Positions 8,728 to 19,439 are shown, counted from the stretch's first letter. The stretch: DNA of 64,000 bases from Nocardia goodfellowii (GCF_017875645.1 NZ_JAGGMR010000001.1:7688001-7752000); one strand, 5' to 3'. Notes: generated by a model not told the origin, from the sequence alone. Numbers and translations are program-made.

Positions 8728-9165
8728 CTACTGAGTGGCGCTGCGCCCCTCGATGATGTCCGCGAGCTCACCCGGATCCTCCAGGATGACCATCGCGGCA
8801 GCGGTGTCCCCATCGTGGGTCAGCGAGAGGTGAACCCGTACCCGCGGCAGGAATTCCGCCGCGAGGCCGTGCAGTTTGATGCTGGGCCGCCCCCAGGCGT
8901 CGTTCACCACCTCGATCAAAGGGTATGGGTTGTCGCCGATTTGAGGTGAGCGGGCGAAGCGAGTGGACGCCCACGCCTTGATCACCGCTTCCTTCGCGGC
9001 CCAGCGGGCGGCGTAGTGGCGCGCCGAGTCGGTCGGCTTGCTCTGGCAGTAGCGGCGCTCCCCCGCGGTGAAACTTTCCCGGACCATGGTGGTTCCGGAG
9101 CGTTCGAGTTGTTCGGCGAACTCCGAGATGGTCACCAGGTCCAGGCCGATACCCAGGATGGTCAC
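8728..9165 (-). CDS. acpS: Holo-[acyl-carrier-protein] synthase
   Basis: A 145-residue 4'-phosphopantetheinyl transferase of the AcpS type. It moves the phosphopantetheine arm of CoA to a serine of the carrier domain. Mg2+-binding residues are visible as Asp9 in GIGLDLV and Glu59 in ARWAAKEAVIKAW, and the C-terminal SLTHDGDTAAAMVI is characteristic. Its neighbour fas encodes the natural substrate, the carrier domain of the type I synthase. The same order is kept in mycobacteria. The start is GTG. A terminator separates it from fas. Confidence 0.95.
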   Translation of the reverse strand: MTILGIGLDLVTISEFAEQLERSGTTMVRESFTAGERRYCQSKPTDSARHYAARWAAKEAVIKAWASTRFARSPQIGDNPYPLIEVVNDAWGRPSIKLHGLAAEFLPRVRVHLSLTHDGDTAAAMVILEDPGELADIIEGRSATQ

Positions 9166-9269
9166 TGCTTTTTGGCTCCTCTGTCTGATTGGCGGCCTTC
9201 ACTGCGCCCTACATGGTTACGCTGCGCTGCCGCCTCCGGGCGCTGAGCTCAGGCCGCGGTGTCGATAAG

Positions 9270-9302
9270 AAGGGGCAGCCGCTGTTGCAGCGGCTGCCCC
9301 TT
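9270..9302 (-). terminator. Rho-independent terminator downstream of fas
   Basis: A 15-bp stem (AAGGGGCAGCCGCTG paired with CAGCGGCTGCCCCTT) with a 3-nt loop lies 32 nt past the fas stop on the minus strand. It implies that acpS has its own promoter. Confidence 0.85.
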
Positions 9303-9333
9303 TGTGCTCAGTGCAGCGTAGTGGCAGAGGCCC

Positions 9334-12300
9334 CTACGAGGTGGCGTCCTGATCCAATTGCCCGACGATGACAGCGCCGGTGCCGCAACCGAATCCGTCG
9401 GCACGGTAGGTGCCGTTCTCGCTCAGGCGCGCCGTGGGCGACAGCAGCACGTCGGCTTCGAGTTGACGAATCTGCTTGGCGGGCGTGCCATCCGCGCCGA
9501 GGCGACGGTCGGCGGGGCGCTCGTACAGCGGGGCGCCGCCGCACATGGCCTCGGCGAACCGCTGCCGGCCGTTGAGCTGCCGTTCCTGTGCCCTGGCCTG
9601 GTACTCCTCGCGCCGGCCCGGCTCGATGGCCTGGATGAAGGCCTCCGGATGCACGATCGCGAGGAGACCGGACACGTGCCCGAAGCCGAGCGAGGTGACC
9701 AGACCGGCCTTGAGCGGGAAACGCTCACCGAAGCGCAGCGGTTCCCGCGCCCACACCAGATGCGGGTAGTCCTGCATCTTCTCGTCGACGCAGTCCAGGC
9801 TCCGATTCGGCGGCACCACACCGTTTTCCAGCACCTGGCACAGGCCGATCAGCTGGAACGCGGCCGCACCGCCCTTGGCGTGACCGGTCAGGCTCTTCTG
9901 CGACACCACGAACAGCGGTGCGCCCTCGGAGCGACCGATGGCCGTGGCGAGGCGCTCGTGCAACTCGGACTCGTTGGGGTCGTTCGCGGCGGTGGACGTG
10001 TCGTGCTTGGAGATCACCGCGATGTCGTCCGCGCCGACGCCGAGCTTGCGCAGTTCGTTGGCGAACCGCGATTCCCGGCCGCCGCGACCCGCACCCAGCG
10101 CACCGAGACCGGGCGCGGGGATGGAGGTGTGCACGCCGTCGGCGAAGGACTGCGCGTACGCGACCACACCGAGCACCGGCAGACCCATGTCCAGCGCGAT
10201 GTCGCCGCGGGCCAGCAGAACCGTTCCGCCACCCTGTGATTCGACGAAACCGCCGCGGCGGCGATCGTTGGCGCGGGAGAAGTAGCGGTCGCTGATGCCC
10301 TTGGCGCTCATGGCCGCCGAGTCCGCGGTAGCCGACATGTCACCGAAGCCGACGATGCCCTCGATGCCGAGATCGTCGTAGCCGCCGGCGACGACCAGTT
10401 CGGCCTTGCCGAGCTTGATCTTGTCGACGCCCTCCTCGACCGACACCGCGGCCGTGGCGCAGGCCGCGACCGGGTGCACCATCGCACCGTAGCTGCCGAC
10501 GTAGGACTGCACGACGTGCGCGAGCGCCACGTTCGGCAGCGCTTCTTGCAGAATGTCGTTCGGCCGGGGCTCACCGAGCAGGTTGTCGATGTAGAGCGAG
10601 CGCATCGAGGACATGCCGCCCATACCGGTGCCCTGGGTGTTGGCCACCAGCGACGGGTGCACCCAGCTCATCAGCTCGGCCGGGCTGAACCCGGAGGACA
10701 GGAACGCGTCGACGGTGCAGACGATGTTCCACAGCGCGACCCGGTCCACCGAGGCGGCCATGTCGGCGGAGATACCCCAGATGGTGGGGTCCCAGCCGGT
10801 CGGGATCTGGCCACCGACGGTGCGCGAGAGCTTGGCCCGGCGCGGCACCCGAATCTCGGTGCCCGCCTTGCGGGTCACGGTCCAGTCGCCGGAGTCGGCG
10901 ACCGGGGTGATGATGGTCTGCTCGGGGTTGGCGGCGTGGAAAGCGCGCGCCTCGGCCTCGCTGCCGACGGTGAACGACAGGTCCTGATCCAGGAACACCG
11001 AGGTCATCAGCGGCGAGGTGTTGTCGACCATCGCGCCTTCGTCCGCGTAACGGCGCACACCGCACCGTTCGACCACCGCGTCGTGGTAGCGCTCGGCCAG
11101 CTCGGACTCCGGTACGAAGTCACCGGATTCGGTGTCGTACCAGCCCGGCTTGGGATCGTTCTCCCAGGTGATCATGCCGGTGGTCCAGGCCAGCTCCAGC
11201 ACGCCCGCGGCGGAGAGCCGGTCGACGACCTCGACCTCGAAGCGGGTGCGCGCGGAACCGTAGGGGCCCAGCTCGCCGGCGCCGACGATGACGACCATGT
11301 CGGCGAGATCGGCGGTGACCTCACCCCACTCCGGCACCGGCAGCGCCGAGCTCAGGGTGGGCGGCGCGGGCAGCGCCGGAATGGTCACTGCCGCATCGTC
11401 TTCCGCGATCTCCTCGGCCAGCTGCTCGGCCGCCTGCTTGGCCAGCGCGGGCAGGTCCAGCTTGGCCCGCGCCAGTCCGCCGGTGAGGTCGATCTGCTGC
11501 GGTCCGGTAGTGGTGACCTGGCGGGCCCGCGAGGTGCACCACTTGAGCAGTTCGTCGGCCATCTCGCTGGTCGACCAGGTCTGCACGCCGGCCTTCTCGA
11601 CCGCCTCGACCATCGGGTCGTTGTGGCCCATCAGACCGGTGCCGCGCACCCAGCCGATCAGCGCGTGCACCAGGGTAACCCGCGCCGACCAGGACTTCTC
11701 GGCCCGCCACTTGGCGACCACCGCGTCCAGCGCGGCCTTGGCCTCGCCGTAGGCGCCGTCGCCGCCGAACAGGCCGCGGTTCGGCGAACCCGGCAGCACC
11801 ACATGCAGTTTCGCGTCCACGTCGTGGTCCGCGCCGATCTTGGACAGTCCGCCGATCAGCCGTTCGACGGACCAGAGCAGGACCCGCATCTCCATTTCGG
11901 CGCGGGCGCCGGCGTCGGCGAGGTCGCCCGCGACCCGCGGCGCCGCGAACGGCAGCAGCAGGGTGGGGGTCATCGCGTCCTTGGTCTTGATCTTCGCGCC
12001 ACCGGCGTTGTCGACCTGTTCGGTGCCGACCCAGTCGATCAGCGCGTCGATGTCCTGGTAGGACGCCATGTTGGCGGGAACCACCCACAGCGCCGCGCCG
12101 TGCCGGGCGTTCTCGCGGTAGAGCTTGCGGTAGAACGCGAGCCGGTCGTCGTTGAGGCTCGAGGTGGTGACCACCACGGTCGCGCCGCCGCCGAGCAGCC
12201 GCCCGGTGACCGCCGCCGCGATGGAACCCTTGCTCGCGCCGGTGATCACGGCGATGTCGTCGGACCACAGGCCGGCGTCGTCGGTGTTCAGCGCGGCCTC

Positions 12301-15300
12301 CGCGATGCGGCCGTAAACACCGGCCAGCACCGAACGTGCCTCGTGCTTCGCCCGTTCCCGCCACCAGTTCGCCTGCGCGGCAACGGCCGAACCCGCACCG
12401 AGGTAGCCGTCGACCGGCACGTCGGCGGTATCGGTGTCCAGCCACAGCTTCGCCAGATCCTCGCGGGCGGTGGCCCAGCGGTCGTCGATCAGCACGGCCT
12501 TCTTGGCGTCGAACGCGGGCGCGACCAAACGCGGCCAGTCCGAACCCAATTCGGCCGAGACCAGATCCACCAGGGTGTCGGTCGTGGCTTCCGGGGCGGA
12601 GATCTGCTCGGTCAGGCCGAGCTGTTCCAGCACCACCCGGGCCGCCGTGGCGAGCACGCCGCCGCGGCCGGTGATCTGCTCGGTGAACTCACCCAGCGCC
12701 GCCGCGTCCACGGTCGCTCCCCCGCCGCCACCGGCGGAGGGCAGTGCGACCGAGACACCGCGCCGGGCCGCGACCGCCTGCACCGCGGCGTCGATCGCCG
12801 CGTCCACCGAGGCCGCGTCGCCGAGCGCACCGGAGACCAGTCCGCCCAGATCGCCGCCGCGCACGCTGGCGCCCTCGCGGGTGCCGAGCGAGACTTCGGC
12901 GGTGACGTGGCTGGCCCAGCCGTCGCCCAGTTCCCACACCTTCTTGACCCGCTCGGCGATGGCGGCGGGCCGCTTGCCGGACGGTCCGAAGACCTTGCGC
13001 AGGTGGTCACCGATGGCATCGGACAGCACCGAACCGAACGGCTTGTAGGTACGGGCCAAGCGCTCCACGGTGGCCGAGAGCGCACCCATGTCGGCATCGG
13101 CCGCACCGTCGATGGCGCCGAGCGAGAGCTCCGCACCGAGGTCGACGAGCAGCTGGTTACGCCGCGAGGAAACGCCGTCGCAAAGCCCCTCGATGGTGTC
13201 GACCGGGCCGATCTGATCCAGCCGCAGCTTGGTCCACAGCGCGATCAGCACGCGGGTGGCGTCGGCGGCGGAGAACACGATGTCGTCCGGACGGGGACCA
13301 CCGGAGGCCGGGGCCGGGGCCGGAGCCGCGACCGGGGCGGCGTCCGTCACGACCTCGGTCACGGGCGCGTCGATGGGTTCGTCGTCGACCGCCGCGGGAT
13401 CGGTGTCGGTCGAGTAGACGACCGCCGCCTCACGCTCGATATTGAGCACCTCGACCGTGGCGCCGGAGAAGTCCGGCAGCTTCAGCGTCTGGCTGGCCAG
13501 GTTCGCCACGGTAGGCGTCGCGCCCAAACCGATTTCGACGAATCGCTCGACTCCGAGACCGCCATGGGCGGCGTCGGTGAACAGCAGGTCCTGGGTCTCG
13601 ATCCAGCGCACCGGGCTGGCGAACTGCCAGGCCAGCAATTCGATCAGCACCACCCGGCACAGTTCGGCCGGACGCTGCGCCCAGCTGTCGAAGTCGGCGA
13701 GCACCGCGTTCAGCGGCTCCGAGGGCACCAGATCCGCGATCTCCTGCAGGAAGGCGCGCTCCAGGTTGAACGGCCGCGGCACCAGGTTCGGAATGTACCG
13801 TCCGACAAGCACTTCCGGGTCCAGCACCTCGGGCAGCAGCTGCTCGAGCTTGTGCCGGAATTCCGGGACACCCTTGCGCAGCACCGTGGAGTGGAACGGC
13901 ACATCGATGCCGGGCACCAGGATGAAGGCGCGCTTGCCGCCGAATTCCGCTCGGCGACGGTCGATTTCGGCCTCCAGCGCTTCCAGGCCGGCCACCGTGC
14001 CCGCGATCGCGTACTGCGAGCCGCGCAGATTCAGGTTCACGACCTCGAGGAACTCCCCGACTTGCTCGCCCACACCGGACACGAACCCGATGACCTCGTC
14101 GTCGGGCAGCCCGATCTGCGAGGGACGGATAGCGGCCATCCGATAGTCGCTGCGGCCCTGGGCATCTCGCGGCACCAGCTCGTGCATGGCCGATCCGCGC
14201 TGGAACACCACCTCGAGCACCGCCTCCAGCGGCAGCACTCCGGCCACCGCGGCGAGCGCGTTGTACTCGCCGACCGAGTGCCCGGCCAGCATCGCGCCCT
14301 CGACGAACGCACCCGCCTCACGCAGCTCGGCGACCTGCGCGACACCGAGAACCGCCATGGCGACCTGGGTGAACTGGGTCAGGTGCAGCACGCCGTCCGG
14401 ATGCCGGTGCTCGACACCGCGCGCCTTGAGGTAGGTCGGGTTGTCGCGTACCACCGCGAGGATGGAGAAGCCCAGCGCGGCGCGGGTGTGCTTGTCGGCA
14501 CGCTCCCAGATCTCCTTGGCGGCCTTGGAGCGCGACCGCGCGTCCAGGCCCATCCCCTTGCGCTGGATGCCCTGGCCCGGGAAGGCGTAGACGGTCTTCG
14601 GGGCGGCGGTGCGACCGGTCGCGGTCATCACCAGGTCGCCGCCGGTGCGGCAGGACACCTCGACGATCTCGGCGCCCGCGTCGACCGCGACCCGCTCGAC
14701 CCGCACGTCGATCTCGGCGCCCGGCCGGACCATGCCCAGGAAGCGGGTGGTCCAGGCGGTCAGAGTCCGTGCGGGAACGGTGCTTTCGGGATCCACCGCG
14801 GACACCGCGTGCTGCGCGGCAGCCGAGATCCACATGCCGTGCACGATCGGAGCACCGAGACCGGCCAGCTTGGCGGCCGAGTCGCTGGTGTGGATCGGGT
14901 TGTGGTCACCGGAGACGTGCGCGAACGCGTGCATGGTGCGCGGCGCGACGATGGTGACATCGCGCCGGCGGCGGCGCGGGGTGTCGACCGCGGACTCCGA
15001 CAGCGTCCCCGCCGCGCGCGGCGGATCGGACAGCTCGCCCGCGCCGTTGCGGCCGCGGATGGCGAAGCGCTCGGTCAGGGTGGCGACGGTCGGCATGGAC
15101 AGCCCGGTCTCGGGCTTGTCGAGCATCCCGGTGATCTTCACCCGGACCTCCACGACACGTCCCATATCGGTGTCGACGGTCTCGCCCGCATTGGCCCGGA
15201 CCACCAGAACGCTGGTCTCGGAGGGCAATTCACCCGCCAGCTCGATCTGGTGATCGAGGTGGACCAGGTCGAGCATGCCCTCGATGACGCTGTGCCCACC

Positions 15301-18300
15301 CACCCCGTCGGCTTCGCCTCCTGCCATCCCCCGGCCGCCGTCGGCGGTGCGCGTCGCGCCGAGCACGGCGAACACGGCCGGCCAGCAGGCGCCGACCAGC
15401 ACATCGGGGACGGTGCGGCCCAGCGTGCTCAGGTTGGCGGGCATACCGGAGCCGGTGACGCCGGCGTGATCGGCGATGAGGTCCGGCGTCCAGGCGATGT
15501 TGAGGTGTGCGGTACCGCCCTTGACCTCGGGCAGCGACTGCCCCGCAGCGACCGCGAGCAGCGCCGACATAGCGGCGTCGGCGTCGGCCTCGGTGATGAC
15601 GGGAGCGCCGCCGTTGAAGGTGGAGGCCGGGACGGTGATGCGGATGGACACCGAATCACGGCCCAGCAGCGGCACATTCAGCTCGACGTAGGAGTGGTCG
15701 GCTTCCGGTCCGCTGGTCTCGACCAGGGTGGCGCCGGTGCGCGGATGCACCGCGCCCTTGCCGTCGACGGTCCACTCGTCCAGGTCGCCGAGGCGGTGGA
15801 CGGGGTTGATGGTGGTGCGGCCCGACCATTCGACGTCCGGCGCGGCCAGCACCGTGTCGATCGGACCGGCGGTCACACCCGCGACACGACGCGCGTCCAC
15901 GGCGAGCGGCACGACGCCGGCCCGGACCAGCGAATACGCCGTGTCCTGCTCGAAGCGGTCGAGCAACTCGCCGACCGGCTCGTCGACGCGGGTGATGCCC
16001 GCGACGGCCACCGTGCCGGGGATGACGCAGACCTGATCGGCGGAGTAGCGCGGATCATGCGCCTGCCACAGCGAATCCGAGCGCCACCAGCGGCGCACAT
16101 CGCCGTCGACGACGGGCACGAAGTTCACCGGCTTGCCCGGAGTTTTGCACAGGCTCACGAAGAACGGGACGTCGGCCGGGTGCAGCAGCGTCTGCGCGGC
16201 GGCCGGATACTGCTCCTGCAGCGCGCACAGCGCTTCCACCGGACGCTCGAAGGCGTCGTCGGAGGCGAACAGCGTGGGGATCTCACCACGGTCGGCCGGG
16301 TGCAGGCGAGATTCGGTGCGCCGCACCATCTCCGCGAAGCGGTCCCGCCAGGTGATGTCGAGCCAGACCGAGCTGGTGGCCTCCCGGATCGCGTCGCCGA
16401 GGTCGGTGCCGCAGTCGAAATCCTTGCGCCGATCCAGACCGACCGCCAGCTCGACGTACCGCTCCAGCCATTCCTGGTACGTCATCGTGGTGACATCGCC
16501 GAAATATGGCTTGGCCGTGGCGTTCAGCGCCGCGATGATCTCGTCTTTACGCCGCGCGACAGCCTCGGCGTCGCCGGCGACCTCGTCCAGCAGGCGGCCG
16601 GTGCGCGAGGCGGCGTTGTCGATCTCGTGGATATCCGCGCCCAGTTGGCTACGGCCGGAAGCCATTCCACCGTTCGCGGTGCCCGCGCCGACCCAGTCGG
16701 GGGTGCCGGGGGTGTCGACGAGCAGCTGCTTGACCTCGGGCGCGGTGGTGGCCTCGAGGGTGGCCATCGCCGCGGTGCCGATCAGCACGCCGTCCAGCGG
16801 CATCACCGGGTATCCGTGCGGGGTCGCCCACTCGCCGGTGAGGTATTCCGTTGCGCGCTCGGGAGTTCCGATGCCGCCGCCGACACACACCACGACGTTG
16901 TCGCGGCCACGCAGTTCGGCGTAGGTCTCCAGCAGCAGGTCGTCCAGGTCTTCCCAGGAATGGTGCCCGCCCGCCTTGCCGCCCTCGATGTGCATGATCA
17001 CCGGGTAGTCCGGGACCGCGTCGGCGATGCGCAGCACCGCGCGGATCTGGGCGACGGTGCCCGGCTTGAACGCGACATGCGAGATGCCGACCTCGGTGAG
17101 CTCGCCGATGAGCGCGACAGCTTCTTCCAGCTCCGGGATGCCGGCGGTCACGATGACGCCGTCGAACGGCGCGCCCGCGGTACGGGCCTTCTGCACCAGT
17201 CGCTTACCGCCGAGCTGCAACTTCCACAGGTACGGATCGAGGAACAGCGAGTTGAACTGCACCGCGCGACCCGGGTGCAGCAGCGTCTTCAGCTCGGCCA
17301 CGCGGTCGGCGAAGATCTGCTCGGTCACCTGACCGCCACCGGCCAGCTCCGCCCAGTGCCCCGCATTCGCCGCGGCAGCAACGATTTTCGCGTCGACGGT
17401 GGTGGGAGTCATACCCGCCAGCAGCACCGGGGAACGACCGGTCAGCTTGGTGAACGCGGTCTCCACCACGATACGTCCGTTCGGCAGCCGCACCGGCTTC
17501 GGCGCGAACGCCGACCACGGCTGATCGACCTCGGGGGCCGCGCCCGGCGTGAGCAGGCTGCGCTGCCCGGCCCGGGTGGCGGCGGCCACGATGCCGACGC
17601 CGGTGCCCTTCAGCGAGCCCGAGGTGAGCCGGCTCAGCAGATCGCCCGGCCCCAGGTCCAGCATCCACTGCGCGCCCGCGGCGACCGCGGTGTCCACGGT
17701 ATCGACCCAGTCGATCGGATCGACCAGAATCTCCCGGGCGAGCGCGCCCGCGAGCGCCGCGTCCAACCCGCACTGCTCGGCCCAGCCGCCGACCAGCTCG
17801 ACGGTGTCACCCAGCGCCGGGTGATGGAACGCGACGTCGACCGTCAGGTCCTCGAAGACCGGCGCGAACACCGAACCGCCGCGCACCTTGGCATCGCGCG
17901 CCTTGGCCTGCTCCTCGTGAATTCGCGCGCAGCGCTGGCGAACTCGCTCCAGCTGCGCCGGGGTGCCGGACAGCACCGCGCGGCGGCGGCCGTTGACGAT
18001 CGAAACCACCGCGGCGGCAAGTGGATCCACACCCGCGCCGACCTCGGCCACCACCTGGCGCAGCCGCGCCGGGTCCACATTCGACACCGCGATCATCGGC
18101 GAACGTTCACCCACCGGCATCAGCCCGCGTCGGCGGGCCACCAAACCCGCGGCGGCACCGATCATCTGGGCGATGGCGAGCAGTTCGGCATCGCGTGTGC
18201 CCGCGAACTCCACCGAGGTCGCCGCCAGCCGGCCCTGCGAGTGCCCGACCACGGCCACCGGCGCGTGCTCGACCGGATCCAGCCCCTGCAGTTTCAGCGC

Positions 18301-18705
18301 CTTCAACGCGGCCAGCTGGGTCAGCAGCACACCGGGCATCGATACCGCGGCCGACCGCAGCACATGCTCCGACGGCGCGGCCGAGACCTCTTCGTCGGCG
18401 AGCTCGTCCTCGAGCATCCAGCCGACCGGGTCGAAACCGACCGGTCGCACCACCAGCAGTTGCGCCGCAACAGGTTCCAGCAGCGCCGCCGCCTCGTTGA
18501 CCAGCGCGGTGAGCTCGGGTTCCAGCGCGCTGTCGCGCCCGATCTCCTCCAGCTCACCCAGCCATTGCGCGCCCTGCCCGCCGAATGCGAGCGCGTACGG
18601 AGTACCGCTCAGCAGACGATCCACCAGCGGCGCCCGCCCATCCCGCTGGGCACCAACCTTCGCGGTCGGTCCGGTCCCGGTCTCAGTGCTCTCGTTGATC
18701 GTCAA
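9334..18705 (-). CDS. fas: Type I fatty acid synthase, single-chain multidomain (FAS-I)
   Basis: A 3,123-residue cytosolic megasynthase making C16-C26 acyl-CoAs that feed phospholipid and mycolic acid synthesis. Domain order matches mycobacterial FAS-I. Acetyltransferase comes first (nucleophile Ser156 in GHSQG), then an enoylreductase TIM barrel (about 430-800). The MaoC-type dehydratase has His1268 in SGDHNPIH, and the malonyl/palmitoyl transferase has Ser1477 in GHSVGEY. The carrier domain is predicted to be modified on Ser1846 in DGVSSRRNQ. The ketoreductase has TGASKG near 2155 and Tyr2319/Lys2323. The ketosynthase has Cys2749 in VAACATAAVS, His2901 in ISKHDTST, Lys2937 and His2942 in KSLTGHAKGG. 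All catalytic residues are intact. The TTG start is preceded by AAGGAAG. acpS lies downstream to activate the carrier domain. Confidence 0.98.
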   Translation of the reverse strand: MTINESTETGTGPTAKVGAQRDGRAPLVDRLLSGTPYALAFGGQGAQWLGELEEIGRDSALEPELTALVNEAAALLEPVAAQLLVVRPVGFDPVGWMLEDELADEEVSAAPSEHVLRSAAVSMPGVLLTQLAALKALKLQGLDPVEHAPVAVVGHSQGRLAATSVEFAGTRDAELLAIAQMIGAAAGLVARRRGLMPVGERSPMIAVSNVDPARLRQVVAEVGAGVDPLAAAVVSIVNGRRRAVLSGTPAQLERVRQRCARIHEEQAKARDAKVRGGSVFAPVFEDLTVDVAFHHPALGDTVELVGGWAEQCGLDAALAGALAREILVDPIDWVDTVDTAVAAGAQWMLDLGPGDLLSRLTSGSLKGTGVGIVAAATRAGQRSLLTPGAAPEVDQPWSAFAPKPVRLPNGRIVVETAFTKLTGRSPVLLAGMTPTTVDAKIVAAAANAGHWAELAGGGQVTEQIFADRVAELKTLLHPGRAVQFNSLFLDPYLWKLQLGGKRLVQKARTAGAPFDGVIVTAGIPELEEAVALIGELTEVGISHVAFKPGTVAQIRAVLRIADAVPDYPVIMHIEGGKAGGHHSWEDLDDLLLETYAELRGRDNVVVCVGGGIGTPERATEYLTGEWATPHGYPVMPLDGVLIGTAAMATLEATTAPEVKQLLVDTPGTPDWVGAGTANGGMASGRSQLGADIHEIDNAASRTGRLLDEVAGDAEAVARRKDEIIAALNATAKPYFGDVTTMTYQEWLERYVELAVGLDRRKDFDCGTDLGDAIREATSSVWLDITWRDRFAEMVRRTESRLHPADRGEIPTLFASDDAFERPVEALCALQEQYPAAAQTLLHPADVPFFVSLCKTPGKPVNFVPVVDGDVRRWWRSDSLWQAHDPRYSADQVCVIPGTVAVAGITRVDEPVGELLDRFEQDTAYSLVRAGVVPLAVDARRVAGVTAGPIDTVLAAPDVEWSGRTTINPVHRLGDLDEWTVDGKGAVHPRTGATLVETSGPEADHSYVELNVPLLGRDSVSIRITVPASTFNGGAPVITEADADAAMSALLAVAAGQSLPEVKGGTAHLNIAWTPDLIADHAGVTGSGMPANLSTLGRTVPDVLVGACWPAVFAVLGATRTADGGRGMAGGEADGVGGHSVIEGMLDLVHLDHQIELAGELPSETSVLVVRANAGETVDTDMGRVVEVRVKITGMLDKPETGLSMPTVATLTERFAIRGRNGAGELSDPPRAAGTLSESAVDTPRRRRRDVTIVAPRTMHAFAHVSGDHNPIHTSDSAAKLAGLGAPIVHGMWISAAAQHAVSAVDPESTVPARTLTAWTTRFLGMVRPGAEIDVRVERVAVDAGAEIVEVSCRTGGDLVMTATGRTAAPKTVYAFPGQGIQRKGMGLDARSRSKAAKEIWERADKHTRAALGFSILAVVRDNPTYLKARGVEHRHPDGVLHLTQFTQVAMAVLGVAQVAELREAGAFVEGAMLAGHSVGEYNALAAVAGVLPLEAVLEVVFQRGSAMHELVPRDAQGRSDYRMAAIRPSQIGLPDDEVIGFVSGVGEQVGEFLEVVNLNLRGSQYAIAGTVAGLEALEAEIDRRRAEFGGKRAFILVPGIDVPFHSTVLRKGVPEFRHKLEQLLPEVLDPEVLVGRYIPNLVPRPFNLERAFLQEIADLVPSEPLNAVLADFDSWAQRPAELCRVVLIELLAWQFASPVRWIETQDLLFTDAAHGGLGVERFVEIGLGATPTVANLASQTLKLPDFSGATVEVLNIEREAAVVYSTDTDPAAVDDEPIDAPVTEVVTDAAPVAAPAPAPASGGPRPDDIVFSAADATRVLIALWTKLRLDQIGPVDTIEGLCDGVSSRRNQLLVDLGAELSLGAIDGAADADMGALSATVERLARTYKPFGSVLSDAIGDHLRKVFGPSGKRPAAIAERVKKVWELGDGWASHVTAEVSLGTREGASVRGGDLGGLVSGALGDAASVDAAIDAAVQAVAARRGVSVALPSAGGGGGATVDAAALGEFTEQITGRGGVLATAARVVLEQLGLTEQISAPEATTDTLVDLVSAELGSDWPRLVAPAFDAKKAVLIDDRWATAREDLAKLWLDTDTADVPVDGYLGAGSAVAAQANWWRERAKHEARSVLAGVYGRIAEAALNTDDAGLWSDDIAVITGASKGSIAAAVTGRLLGGGATVVVTTSSLNDDRLAFYRKLYRENARHGAALWVVPANMASYQDIDALIDWVGTEQVDNAGGAKIKTKDAMTPTLLLPFAAPRVAGDLADAGARAEMEMRVLLWSVERLIGGLSKIGADHDVDAKLHVVLPGSPNRGLFGGDGAYGEAKAALDAVVAKWRAEKSWSARVTLVHALIGWVRGTGLMGHNDPMVEAVEKAGVQTWSTSEMADELLKWCTSRARQVTTTGPQQIDLTGGLARAKLDLPALAKQAAEQLAEEIAEDDAAVTIPALPAPPTLSSALPVPEWGEVTADLADMVVIVGAGELGPYGSARTRFEVEVVDRLSAAGVLELAWTTGMITWENDPKPGWYDTESGDFVPESELAERYHDAVVERCGVRRYADEGAMVDNTSPLMTSVFLDQDLSFTVGSEAEARAFHAANPEQTIITPVADSGDWTVTRKAGTEIRVPRRAKLSRTVGGQIPTGWDPTIWGISADMAASVDRVALWNIVCTVDAFLSSGFSPAELMSWVHPSLVANTQGTGMGGMSSMRSLYIDNLLGEPRPNDILQEALPNVALAHVVQSYVGSYGAMVHPVAACATAAVSVEEGVDKIKLGKAELVVAGGYDDLGIEGIVGFGDMSATADSAAMSAKGISDRYFSRANDRRRGGFVESQGGGTVLLARGDIALDMGLPVLGVVAYAQSFADGVHTSIPAPGLGALGAGRGGRESRFANELRKLGVGADDIAVISKHDTSTAANDPNESELHERLATAIGRSEGAPLFVVSQKSLTGHAKGGAAAFQLIGLCQVLENGVVPPNRSLDCVDEKMQDYPHLVWAREPLRFGERFPLKAGLVTSLGFGHVSGLLAIVHPEAFIQAIEPGRREEYQARAQERQLNGRQRFAEAMCGGAPLYERPADRRLGADGTPAKQIRQLEADVLLSPTARLSENGTYRADGFGCGTGAVIVGQLDQDATS

Positions 18706-18819
18706 GACGCTTCGACTTCCTTACTCCTGGCGACATGCCCCCACGGACACGCCGCTCCCTCCGGTACGCAGGGTGCTGCTCAACCTCTTGGCCTGATATG
18801 GGCGAGGATTGCACAAAAT

Positions 18820-18979
18820 CATGAGGAAAGCCTCACGTTTGCCTCCCCACCCACCGCTTACCGGTTGGTATTTCTGCACATCAGTACCAGAATGCCGACA
18901 AACATGAGGCCCACTCACGTTTGAACCTGCAGGTCCACCGGTTACCAACACGTACGAAACATGAGTGCCCCTCACATTG
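18820..18979 (-). promoter_or_regulatory. fas upstream region with three copies of an inverted-repeat operator
   Basis: Three near-identical sites lie at 18820-18841, 18903-18923 and 18960-18979, all in the same orientation. They share CATGAG, 4-5 variable bases, CTCAC, then A/G-TTTG or ATTG. Each holds an inverted repeat (TGAGG/CCTCA or shortened). They precede fas and probably bind a dedicated lipid-synthesis regulator; a FasR-like TetR protein is the obvious candidate. No open reading frame is convincing between 18706 and 19093. Confidence 0.6.
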
Positions 18980-19093
18980 CCCGTTACTTAATCGTTATAA
19001 CCCCAGGTCGGGTTACTCACCAGTACGCCACGCCCATCCAGTGCTTCGCGATCGCGGTCAAGGCCGGTAGAGTTTGGACGGTCGTACCACCAA

Positions 19094-19175
19094 GCGCGAG
19101 TGGCGAAATTGGCAGACGCGCCAGATTTAGGTTCTGGTGTCTTAGGACGTAGGGGTTCAAGTCCCCTCTCGCGCA
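19094..19175 (+). tRNA. tRNA-Leu (TAG)
   Basis: Acceptor strands GCGCGAG and CTCGCGC pair, the anticodon arm is CCAGA-TTTAGGT-TCTGG (anticodon TAG), and a long variable arm and T-arm GGGGTTCAAGTCCCC are present. The length of 82 nt fits a class II tRNA. It sits at the left border of an accessory segment, a common insertion point for mobile DNA. Confidence 0.95.
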
Positions 19176-19439
19176 CCCACTACTGGCTAAGGTTCGAGCC
19201 AGATCCGCGAAGGGTCCCCTCGGCGCCGGGAAGCCGATACGGTTGTCCAGAGAAAGTTCTCCTGGGGCAGAGAGAGTGCCATCGTGTCAATCACCCTGCA
19301 CACCCGGCCAATTCACCCGCGCGCCTGGGTTCCGACCAGGCTGCGGTGCGAGACTCCGCGTCCCACAGCGGGCGTATGCTCTGCGCTTGGCTCGTACGTA
19401 TGGACGAGCCCGAAGTACAGACTTCAGGAGATTTGGCGC

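Noticed and set aside
10474..18924. A 2,816-codon open frame antisense to fas
   Set aside because: It is the mirror of fas codon bias in high-GC DNA: His/Arg/Gly/Asp-rich composition, no domain, no ribosome-binding site. fas itself has all catalytic residues.
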